The notes under the pieces were generated by a model. The model made no database searches and was not told the DNA's origin. It was given only the letters and a program-made list of their open reading frames with translations. A stretch of 64,000 bases of DNA from Pseudomonadaceae bacterium (GTDB lineage Bacteria > Pseudomonadota > Gammaproteobacteria > Pseudomonadales > Azotimanducaceae). The stretch is from the NCBI GenBank assembly GCA_024743435.1, contig JANSWO010000012.1, positions 1-64,000 of the forward strand, written 5' to 3'. Shown one piece after another: positions 9,173 to 16,604 of this stretch. A program made the position numbers and the translations under genes. Numbering within the stretch: position 1 is the stretch's first letter; each line of letters opens with the position of its first letter.

Positions 9173-10714
9173 ATGAGCGCCGACCGGCAGGATGTCAGTC
9201 GCCAGGGTCTACTCGTTGCATCCATGACGGGGTTGAGCCGGATATCCGGCTTTGTTCGAGACGTGGCGTTTGCGTACCTGTTTGGTGCGACGGGTGTCGC
9301 CGATGCGTTCTTCGTCGCTTTCCGAATTCCCAATTTCTTCCGCCGTTTGTTCGCAGAAGGTGCTTTCGCCCAGGCCTTTGTCCCGGCGCTGGCAGCGGAG
9401 CGGGCGATTGGCCAGGACAACATGCGGGCCTTCATCGAACGTATTGGCGGCAACCTCGGGCTGGTGTTGCTCGTTGTCACCACGGCTGGTGTTCTCGGAG
9501 CCCAGGGCCTGGTGTTCGTGTTTGCCCCTGGTTTTTGGGACGAGCCGGAGAAAGCAGAGCTGGCTGCGCGGCTGGTGCAGATCACGTTCCCCTATCTGTT
9601 CTTCATCGCGCTGACCGCGCTTGCTGCTGCCTTGTTGAATAGCGTCAACCGTTATGCCGTACCGGCCATCACTCCCGTGCTGCTTAATCTGGTGTTGATC
9701 ACCGCAGCGGTGGCTGTTGCCCCGGTGCTCGAGGAGCCTGTGTTGGCGCTGGCCTGGGGTGTCTTTATCGCTGGCGTAGTCCAGCTACTGTTCCAGTTCC
9801 CATCGTTGAAGCGTGAAGGCTTGCTGCTGCGCCCAAGATTGGGCGTGAATGATGGCGTGCGGCGATTCGGCAAGCTGCTGCTGCCGGCGATGTTTGCGGC
9901 GTCGGTTGGCCAGATCAACGCGCTGATCGACACGATACTCGCCTCGATGCTGATCACGGGAAGCATCTCCTGGCTCTATTACGCCGATCGATTACTCGAG
10001 CTGCCAATAGGGCTGGTCGCCATTGCACTGGGCACCGTCCTGCTGCCCAACCTATCTCGGCTGTCAGCCGGCGGCGAGATGACGTCATTTTCGGCAACTC
10101 TGGATTGGGGCATGCGCATCGGTGTGGTGTTGGGTTTGCCGGCAGCGGTTGCCCTGTACCTGCTCGCAGGGCCCCTGGTGACCAGCATCTTCAACTACGG
10201 TGCGCTCACTGACTCTGATGTGCTGATGGCGTCGCTTGCGTTGCAGGCGTTCTCGGTGGGTTTGCTGCCCATGGTGTTGGTGAAGATTGCGCAACCTGGA
10301 TATTTCGCAAGGCAAGACACCGCAACACCCTTTCGGATTGGTGCCGTCGCGGTTGCCGTGAATATCTGCTCGAACCTGGCCATGTTCTCGTGGTTTGGTC
10401 ACGTCGGTCTTGCCTTCGGCACGGCAATTTCCGCGTGTGTGAACGCGTATCTGCTGATACGCGGCCTCGTACGACTGGGGGTCTACCGGCCCACCCGGGC
10501 GTTGGCTGTGACGTCGGCGAGAGTGTTCCTTGCCAGCGCCGCGATGGCCTGTGCGCTGCTACTGTGGGTGCCGGATACCAGTTTCTGGTTGGGCATTGCC
10601 GGGTTTGAGCGGGCGCTGTGGCTGGGTTTGACCTGTACCGGCGGGATCACGGTCTTTGCACTCACCCTCTTGTTGACTGGCTTCCGGCCTTCGGAGCTGC
10701 GCCATGCCGCATGA
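9173..10714 (+). CDS. murJ: Lipid II flippase MurJ
   Basis: Inner-membrane flippase of the MOP superfamily that moves lipid II across the membrane for peptidoglycan synthesis. It has 513 residues and about 14 hydrophobic segments. The N-terminus (LLVASMTGLSRISGFVRD, then FLYG-like AYLFGATGVADAFFVA) is typical, as is the RLFAEGAFAQAF loop. The ATG at 9173 matches the family start. A longer TTG-initiated reading frame from 8954 would translate the 24-bp repeats and is judged spurious. murJ precedes ribF, as in Pseudomonas. Confidence 0.95.
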   Translation: MSADRQDVSRQGLLVASMTGLSRISGFVRDVAFAYLFGATGVADAFFVAFRIPNFFRRLFAEGAFAQAFVPALAAERAIGQDNMRAFIERIGGNLGLVLLVVTTAGVLGAQGLVFVFAPGFWDEPEKAELAARLVQITFPYLFFIALTALAAALLNSVNRYAVPAITPVLLNLVLITAAVAVAPVLEEPVLALAWGVFIAGVVQLLFQFPSLKREGLLLRPRLGVNDGVRRFGKLLLPAMFAASVGQINALIDTILASMLITGSISWLYYADRLLELPIGLVAIALGTVLLPNLSRLSAGGEMTSFSATLDWGMRIGVVLGLPAAVALYLLAGPLVTSIFNYGALTDSDVLMASLALQAFSVGLLPMVLVKIAQPGYFARQDTATPFRIGAVAVAVNICSNLAMFSWFGHVGLAFGTAISACVNAYLLIRGLVRLGVYRPTRALAVTSARVFLASAAMACALLLWVPDTSFWLGIAGFERALWLGLTCTGGITVFALTLLLTGFRPSELRHAA

Positions 10715-10800
10715 ACGCGGCCACAATAGTTGTTTTGCGTTGGCGCACCTGTCGCTAAAACGACGCGTCATGCAGGGGCCTGGGCCGGTATAATCTCGCC

Positions 10801-11772
10801 ATGAAAGTTATTCGCGGCTACCACAATCTGACGGCGGCGCACCGTGGCTGCGTGGCGACCTTTGGAACGTTTGACGGCGTGCACCATGGTCACCAGGTGC
10901 TGATTGCCCATGTCCGCGCCAAGGCGGCGGAGTTGGGCGTACCCAGCATGCTGATCACGCTGGAGCCCCAACCGCGGGAGTTTTTTGCCGATCCGTCGGT
11001 TCCGGTGCCGGCGCGGCTGACGCGCTTTCGTGAGAAGTCGTTGCTGCTTTGCCAGTCTGGCCTCGACTATCTGCTTTGCCTGCCGTTCAACCGAGACATG
11101 GCTGACACAACGGCGGAAGAGGTTATCGACCGGCTAATCGTTGATCGGCTGGCGCTGCGCTATTTGGTCATTGGCGATGACTTTCGCTTTGGCCAACGCG
11201 CCGCTGGCGACTACGCCATGTTGAAGCGAGCTGGCGAGGCGCACGGTTTTGAAGTCAGCAAGCTCGGTACGCTTGCCTTTGATGACGACCGGGTCAGCAG
11301 CACGCGGGTTCGTCAGGCCCTCGCCGATGCTGACTTCGCGCTTGCAGAGAAGTTGCTTGGGCGGGCGTATTCGATCTCTGGTCGCGTTGTCTATGGCCGT
11401 CAGCTAGGTCGTCAGTTGGGTGTCCCCACCGCGAATATTCGTTTGCAACGCTATCGCGCCGCGCTGCAGGGCGTCTACGCCGTGCGGGTTTCCGGGGTGG
11501 CGGGTGAGGATGTTCCCGTTCCGGGCGTGGCGAATATCGGTGTCCGGCCAACCGTCGATGGTGAGCAGCCGATGCTTGAGGTGCACCTCTTTGATTACTC
11601 CGGAGATCTGTATGGCCAGCGGCTCTCGGTCACGTTTCATCACAAGATTCGCGACGAGCAGACGTTCGATGGCCTGGAGGCGTTGAAGACTCAGATTCAT
11701 GCGGATATGGATAGCGCACGTGCACTGCTGAATGTCGCGGCAAGAAACGGACGGGAACCAAGTGATGGCTAA
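10801..11772 (+). CDS. ribF: Bifunctional riboflavin kinase / FAD synthetase
   Basis: Makes FMN from riboflavin and then FAD. It has 323 residues. The N-terminal FAD synthetase domain has GTFDGVHHGHQ near 21-31 and STRVRQAL near 164-171. The C-terminal riboflavin kinase domain has GRQLGVPTANI near 202-212. The last eight bases overlap lspA. In most gammaproteobacteria ileS sits between ribF and lspA; here it is absent with no remnant. Confidence 0.96.
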   Translation: MKVIRGYHNLTAAHRGCVATFGTFDGVHHGHQVLIAHVRAKAAELGVPSMLITLEPQPREFFADPSVPVPARLTRFREKSLLLCQSGLDYLLCLPFNRDMADTTAEEVIDRLIVDRLALRYLVIGDDFRFGQRAAGDYAMLKRAGEAHGFEVSKLGTLAFDDDRVSSTRVRQALADADFALAEKLLGRAYSISGRVVYGRQLGRQLGVPTANIRLQRYRAALQGVYAVRVSGVAGEDVPVPGVANIGVRPTVDGEQPMLEVHLFDYSGDLYGQRLSVTFHHKIRDEQTFDGLEALKTQIHADMDSARALLNVAARNGREPSDG

Positions 11773-12262
11773 GCCGTTTCCTATCGCGTTGATCCTCGCC
11801 GGTCTCATCATTGCTGCAGATCAGGCGACGAAGGCCTACGTTGTCGCGACGCTGAAACTGCACGAATTTGTTGAGGTGCTGCCTTTCTTCTCCTGGATAC
11901 GCGCCCATAACTCCGGCGCGGCGTGGTCGTTTCTGGCTGATGCGGGTGGTTGGCAGCGCTGGTTCTTCGTTGCGGTTGGCGTGGTGTTCTGCGCCATTGT
12001 CTGGTTCGAATTGCGCCAATTGCCTGGCAAGGCGAGGCTGCTGCCGGTTGCCTTTGGGCTTTTGCTGGGTGGTGCGATTGGCAACATGATCGATCGAGCC
12101 CTGCAGGGTTACGTTGTCGACTTTGTGCTGGTGCACTATGGCAGCTGGAGCTTCCCTGCGTTCAATGTTGCTGACAGTGCGATCACCATTGGGGCGATAC
12201 TCTTCATCGCATCGCTGGTGGGCGACTGGCGACGGCAACGGCTTGCCGCGCGATCCAGCTGA
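11765..12262 (+). CDS. lspA: Lipoprotein signal peptidase (signal peptidase II)
   Basis: Inner-membrane aspartic peptidase that removes signal peptides from prolipoproteins. It has 165 residues and four membrane spans. The catalytic aspartates are Asp119 in YVVDF and Asp137 in NVADSAI; NMIDR (107-111) is also conserved. The ATG at 11765 overlaps the ribF stop by eight bases. It would process BamD and other lipoproteins, including one encoded in this window. Confidence 0.95.
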   Translation: MAKPFPIALILAGLIIAADQATKAYVVATLKLHEFVEVLPFFSWIRAHNSGAAWSFLADAGGWQRWFFVAVGVVFCAIVWFELRQLPGKARLLPVAFGLLLGGAIGNMIDRALQGYVVDFVLVHYGSWSFPAFNVADSAITIGAILFIASLVGDWRRQRLAARSS

Positions 12263-12298
12263 AACCATCCCCATGAACTATCCAGGAACGAAAGCGTC

Positions 12299-12763
12299 GT
12301 GAACGATCGAATCGCTGGTCAAAACGATCTTGCCATTGGTCCTGGAACCCGAGTTAGCCTGCATTTCTCTATCCTGCTGGAGAATGGTCAGGAGATTGAC
12401 GGAACGCGCAAAGACAGTGACCCGGCCACCTTCGACTTTGGTGATGGAAAGTTATTGCCTGGGTTCGAAGAAGCGATGGTGGGGTTGCGTGCCGGTGATG
12501 CCAGGCAGTTGACGCTCGCGCCCGAGCAGGCCTTCGGCGAAGGCAACCCGGGCAATGTCCGAACGCTGCCGCGGGCTCAGTTCGGCCAGGACATTGCGCT
12601 CGAAACCGGACTGATCGTCTCCTTCGCATCCCCGGAAGGCGAACTGCCGGGCGTTGTGAAATCGCTGTCCGAGGGCCAGGTGGTGGTGGACTTCAATCAC
12701 CCCCTCGCCGGCCAGATCGTCATCTTCGACGTCGCGATTGAGCAGGTTGTACCGATCAGCTGA
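12299..12763 (+). CDS. fkpB: FKBP-type peptidyl-prolyl isomerase, SlpA/FkpB type
   Basis: Cytoplasmic proline isomerase and chaperone of 154 residues. The FKBP fold (HFSILLENGQEIDGTRK, then FDFGDGKLLPGFEEAM) is interrupted by an insert-in-flap domain (about 80-135), as in SlpA. The start is GTG at 12299, giving MNDRIAGQNDL. It follows lspA as in Pseudomonas, but ispH, its usual downstream partner, is missing. Confidence 0.92.
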   Translation: MNDRIAGQNDLAIGPGTRVSLHFSILLENGQEIDGTRKDSDPATFDFGDGKLLPGFEEAMVGLRAGDARQLTLAPEQAFGEGNPGNVRTLPRAQFGQDIALETGLIVSFASPEGELPGVVKSLSEGQVVVDFNHPLAGQIVIFDVAIEQVVPIS

Positions 12764-13045
12764 ACAGCTACCGGCAGCTCTCGTCAGCCATAAGCCTAAG
12801 CGCTAACGTCAGGTAATTTGCCTGCATCCTGGCGCCGGTCGTTGCTGCAACGACGTTGCATGCCCGTTCGCCAGAAAACTGACCGTTTGTCCCCTGATTT
12901 TGACCGCTCAGCGGCGGTCCGTGTTGCCCGGATTGTCTTGTCGATAGGCTAGCCATGGGACCCCTCTATCTTAGCCGCTCCTTTGCGCGCGCTGGCCGTG
13001 GACGTGTCCCAACCGAATTCACAGCAACTCGCGGGATGTGTCTGA
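12764..13045 (+). other. Intergenic region before the pilin cluster
   Basis: 282 bases without a convincing gene. A perfect 7-bp hairpin (GTCGTTG/CAACGAC, 12838-12854) is present but has no T-run. A sequence resembling a sigma54 site at 12830 has the wrong spacing. No ispH coding sequence or remnant is seen. The promoter of the minor pilin operon is expected here. Confidence 0.5.
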
Positions 13046-13531
13046 ATGAAACGAGCGACTCTTTTTCATAGCCGTAGCACAGGTTCCACCAACCAGCGCG
13101 GTATGACGCTTATCGAACTGATGATTGCGTTAGCCATCATGGCGATTGTGGCCGCCGTCGCCATCCCTATTTACACCAGTTACACCGAGCGTGGTTTCAA
13201 GTCTCAGGTGCAGGCAGATCTCATGAACTGCGCCCAGGGGATGGAGCGACACGCAAGTCTGTCGTTCAGTTATGAAAACTCGGCCACGGGTGGCGATCCG
13301 GACGATGGCCCGCCGCTCGCCACGATCTGCCGTCCCGATAGCATCGACAACTACACGTTCAATGTTGTTGCCACGGCAAACACGTTCACGCTTGTTGCCA
13401 CGCCAACAACCGCAAACCCCATCGCAGATGCCTACAACGTGCACATCGATGAAGCCGGCAATCGGGGCTATGACATCAATGGTGATGGCGACATTCTCGA
13501 TACCGACGAAGCGGGCTGGCCTGATCACTAG
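13046..13531 (+). CDS. pilE: Type IV pilus minor pilin PilE
   Basis: Prepilin of 161 residues. The leader ends at Gly19, followed by MTLIELMIALAIMAIVAAVA, with Glu at position 5 of the mature protein and a hydrophobic alpha1. It is cleaved by PilD and incorporated in the pilus or its tip complex. The C-terminus contains DINGDGDILDTD (143-154), an EF-hand or dockerin-like calcium loop, unusual in PilE. It lies first in the minor pilin cluster; in Pseudomonas pilE is last, so gene order is rearranged here. Naming as PilE rests on size and N-terminus. Confidence 0.85.
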   Translation: MKRATLFHSRSTGSTNQRGMTLIELMIALAIMAIVAAVAIPIYTSYTERGFKSQVQADLMNCAQGMERHASLSFSYENSATGGDPDDGPPLATICRPDSIDNYTFNVVATANTFTLVATPTTANPIADAYNVHIDEAGNRGYDINGDGDILDTDEAGWPDH

Positions 13532-13742
13532 CGCAGCGACAACCGCCGCTCAGGCGGAAAATTGAGCCGTCTGCCCAGCGTTTTGCCATTAACACCGTCA
13601 ATTACAACCACTTATCGGAGATCGCATGCACGTTAAGCGGGGCCTTCATACACTGGCCAGCAGTCGTAGTCCCAGGGGGCTGCGCTCCGAGCCCGCCGAT
13701 GCTGATCCGCGGGTTGGGCAGAGACATAACGGGCAGGTCTTG

Positions 13743-14270
13743 ATGAGCAGTTCGACCCTCCGACAATTTGGTCTCACCGTCATTGAGATGATGGTAACTC
13801 TGGCAATTGCCGGGGTGCTTCTGGGCCTTGCGCTGCCTGCATTTAACGGTTTCATGCTCCAAAGCAACATGGAATCCAGCGCCAACGATTTCAATCTCGC
13901 GGTGATTTACGCGCGCAGCGAAGCGATTCGCCGCGGCACGCCGGTGAGCGTCCGCGCTGCGGCATCAGCGGGTGCCGGTGATGAGTGGGGTGGCGGTTTC
14001 TGTGTTGTCGTCGGAGCGCCGGCCAATTGCAGTACGTCACTTCGAGACTTCGATGAGGCGGGTGGCAACCGCGTGATGAACATGGCGGCGCCCCTCGATA
14101 CCGCCGTTCTGCTGACCTTCGATTCGCGCGGTCTGCTGACCAACCTCACGCCTGGTCAGTCCGCAGTGCTGTCGCTGTGTAGTACCGATACCAACGAAGA
14201 CCCGGGCCGTGCGATCAACCTCAATGCCATGGGCAGAGTCAGCGTGGAGGAACTCACGTGTCATCCGTAG
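13743..14270 (+). CDS. fimT: Type IV pilus minor pseudopilin, FimT/GspH family
   Basis: Minor pilin of 175 residues with a short leader (MSSSTLRQFG) cut before LTVIEMMVTLAIAGVLL. Glu5 of the mature form is present. The GspH/FimT domain follows (FNLAVIYARSEAIRRG near 45-60). The ATG at 13743 gives a normal leader; an earlier in-frame start at 13626 would add 39 residues with no prepilin features. In the Pseudomonas cluster this place is held by FimU, so fimU is an alternative name. It overlaps pilV by 13 bases. Confidence 0.85.
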   Translation: MSSSTLRQFGLTVIEMMVTLAIAGVLLGLALPAFNGFMLQSNMESSANDFNLAVIYARSEAIRRGTPVSVRAAASAGAGDEWGGGFCVVVGAPANCSTSLRDFDEAGGNRVMNMAAPLDTAVLLTFDSRGLLTNLTPGQSAVLSLCSTDTNEDPGRAINLNAMGRVSVEELTCHP

Positions 14271-14830
14271 CAACGTCCGGGCTTTGCCTCGTGGCAATGA
14301 ACAAAACAATGCGCAAACGCCGCAGCGGCGGTTTCTCGATGATCGAGCTGCTGGTTGCGGTACTCATCATGGGCATTGGGGTGCTGGGCATCTCGGCCAT
14401 GCAAATGGTTTCGCTGCAGAACAACCGCGGTGCGCTTCTGCGAGCCGAAGCCGTGCAGTTGGGCTACGACATGCTCGATCGTATTCGAGCGAACCCGGCT
14501 GGTACGCCCGCCGGTTCTGACTACGACGGCATTGATATCGGCGATGCGCCAGCTGGCCCTACCGACTGTTTTGCCAACGTATGCAGCCAGGCCCAGATGG
14601 TCGCGTTCGATCAGGCGGTATGGAAGTGCTCGCTTGGTAACTTCAACGACGACAGCGATTGTGAAGACCTTCGAACGGCTGGCGTATTACCGGCTGATAC
14701 CGAGCAGCCTGGATTGCCCGAGGGCGACGGCTCTATTGCTGTCGACGCCAATGGCCTGATTACCGTGACGGTTCAATGGCAGGAGCCGAACTCGCCGCTT
14801 CGCTCGATTACTCTGGAGAGCCAGGGATGA
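14258..14830 (+). CDS. pilV: Type IV pilus minor pilin PilV
   Basis: Minor pilin of 190 residues, part of the priming complex with PilW, PilX and PilY1. The prepilin site is G/FSMIELLVAVLIMGIGVLGIS. GTG at 14258 is preferred because a GGAGG site ends seven bases upstream; an internal ATG at 14297 lacks such a site but gives a shorter leader. It overlaps fimT by 13 bases and pilW by four (ATGA), so the cluster is an operon. Confidence 0.9.
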   Translation: MSSVATSGLCLVAMNKTMRKRRSGGFSMIELLVAVLIMGIGVLGISAMQMVSLQNNRGALLRAEAVQLGYDMLDRIRANPAGTPAGSDYDGIDIGDAPAGPTDCFANVCSQAQMVAFDQAVWKCSLGNFNDDSDCEDLRTAGVLPADTEQPGLPEGDGSIAVDANGLITVTVQWQEPNSPLRSITLESQG

Positions 14831-16026
14831 GCCAGTTCAATTCTCAAATCGCACGACGCAACCCTCGGTATCGTTCCATACAGCGCGCTTATGCTGGTCG
14901 GCAACGCGGCTTCTCTCTTCTTGAGTTGATGCTGGCGCTGATGCTCGGCGTAGTCGTGACGGCCGGCATCGTTCAGCTGTTCGCAGGCAACAACCAGACC
15001 TATGCGGTGTTGAACGGCCAGTCGCGCATGCAGGAGTCGGCTCGCTACGCGCTGGACTTCATTTCGCGTTCCGCTCGCACAGCCGGTTATGTCGGCTGCG
15101 ATCCGGGTGACAATATTCAAAGCGGCTTGAACGGGGACTTCACCAACCTGTTTGAACTGGACATCACTAATCCGATTGAAGTGTTCAATTACACAGGCGG
15201 CGGTGACCCAGGTGATACCGCGATTGGTGATTGGGCGCCAAGTGCGGCTGTACTCCCTCGTAAGACGGGCGCATCAACTTCTGTCAACGCCTTCCTGGGT
15301 ACTGGTGGGATTGACCTTTCGGTGACCGCTGGCTCGCTGGAGAGCGGTGACATTGTCGCAGGCTCAGACATCCTGGTGTTGCGCCGCCTGGAAGCGCCTG
15401 GCGTTCCCATCGGAGACATCATCCAGCCAGGCGATCCGATTGAAGTAGAAGACGGCTCCCAGTTTGCTGCCGACGATTTTGTTGTGATTGCAAACTGCAA
15501 CCAGGCAACCCTGGTTCGAGTAACCGCGGTTGCTGGCGATGTCCTGTCCTGGGCATCTGCGGGTACAGGTGTGTGGGAGAACTACGGAAGTGCGGGCACA
15601 AGCACGCGTAGCACGCTATCAGCGATTGGTCAGCCCTACGGCAGTGCGACGGACGACCAGGGCAGCGCGGTCTATCACGTTATCACAGATATTTACTACA
15701 TCGGCTACGGCGCCGGTACGAACAACCGCGGCGAGCGTAACCGCAGTTTATGGCGTAAATCAGGCACGGGCGCTCCCGTTGAGCTGATAGAAGGTGTGAC
15801 TGATCTGCAGGTGCGCGTTGGCGTGGATCGTTCTGATACCGACGGCATCGATGCGCCGGAGCAGTATGTGGAATTCGGCGGCGTCAACAATGGCGACATC
15901 ATTCGCGCTCTGCGAGTTGAGATCACCGCATCGAGCAGCGATGTCGTCGATTTTGAGAACAACGACGCGCTCGAGCGAACGTTTACCCAAACCATTTCCC
16001 TACGTAATCCGAGCCCGGTGACCTGA
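14827..16026 (+). CDS. pilW: Type IV pilus minor pilin PilW
   Basis: Large minor pilin of 399 residues. A leader of about 28 residues ends in QRG before FSLLELMLALMLGVVV. The rest is a PilW-type globular region with SARYALDFISRSARTAGYVGC typical of the family. The ATG at 14827 sits on the pilV stop as ATGA and follows a GGAG site. It helps prime pilus assembly together with PilV, PilX and PilY1. Confidence 0.92.
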   Translation: MSQFNSQIARRNPRYRSIQRAYAGRQRGFSLLELMLALMLGVVVTAGIVQLFAGNNQTYAVLNGQSRMQESARYALDFISRSARTAGYVGCDPGDNIQSGLNGDFTNLFELDITNPIEVFNYTGGGDPGDTAIGDWAPSAAVLPRKTGASTSVNAFLGTGGIDLSVTAGSLESGDIVAGSDILVLRRLEAPGVPIGDIIQPGDPIEVEDGSQFAADDFVVIANCNQATLVRVTAVAGDVLSWASAGTGVWENYGSAGTSTRSTLSAIGQPYGSATDDQGSAVYHVITDIYYIGYGAGTNNRGERNRSLWRKSGTGAPVELIEGVTDLQVRVGVDRSDTDGIDAPEQYVEFGGVNNGDIIRALRVEITASSSDVVDFENNDALERTFTQTISLRNPSPVT

Positions 16027-16592
16027 TGGTGATGCAACTGATCAATCTGAAACCGCGTTCAAGCCAGCAGGGCGTCGCGCTCTTCATTGCGCTTGTATTT
16101 CTTCTGGTGCTGACGATTGCTGGCGTGTCTGCTGTGCAAACAACGTCGCTCGAAGAGCGCATGGCCCGCAACACTCATGATTCGCTACTGGCGTTTCAGG
16201 CGGCTGAATCCGCACTGCGGGAAGCGGAAGATTTTCTGGCGGACAACGTCAACACCACAGCGATTTTTGTCGACACCGGCACGGATGGTCTTTGGACGGT
16301 GCCGGACTATGGCAATCCGCCACGCTGGGAATCTGCAGCGGTGTGGGGCTCATCGTCAACGACGAGCGTAACCGTCGACAACAACGTCGGCTACGTTAAC
16401 GAGCAGCCTCGCTACATCATCGAACACGTTGCTGACGTCACCTCGCCGCAAAATCCCAACGAGCAGGGATCCAGCTATGGCGGCGGTGGCTCAGCCCCGA
16501 TTATTTCAATCTTTCGTATTACGGCGCGCGGTGTGGGCGGGTCTGCAAATGCTCAGGTGCTGCTGCAAAGCACCTTCGGCATCATCTTCTAG
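16026..16592 (+). CDS. pilX: Type IV pilus assembly protein PilX
   Basis: Minor pilin of 188 residues. The N-terminal PilX domain reads QQG/VALFIALVFLLVLTIAG, followed by ERMARNTHDSLLAFQAAESALREAE. Position 5 of the mature protein is not glutamate, as is common in PilX/GspK-like pilins. It overlaps pilW by one base (TGATG). It is proposed to sit near the pilus tip and to hold PilY1. Confidence 0.9.
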   Translation: MVMQLINLKPRSSQQGVALFIALVFLLVLTIAGVSAVQTTSLEERMARNTHDSLLAFQAAESALREAEDFLADNVNTTAIFVDTGTDGLWTVPDYGNPPRWESAAVWGSSSTTSVTVDNNVGYVNEQPRYIIEHVADVTSPQNPNEQGSSYGGGGSAPIISIFRITARGVGGSANAQVLLQSTFGIIF

Positions 16593-16604
16593 AGGATCAT
16601 TGGT

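Noticed and set aside
8887-9585. Minus-strand frame with GTAIDCVL repeats
   Set aside because: Same 24-bp array read on the other strand, running antisense into murJ with no family resemblance.
12830-12846. Sigma54 promoter (TGGC...TTGCT) for the pilin cluster
   Set aside because: The GG and GC pairs are 11 bases apart; the -24/-12 consensus needs exactly 10.
13626-13742. Extended N-terminus of the FimT-like protein
   Set aside because: The added 39 residues carry no prepilin leader feature, and the internal ATG gives a normal short leader.
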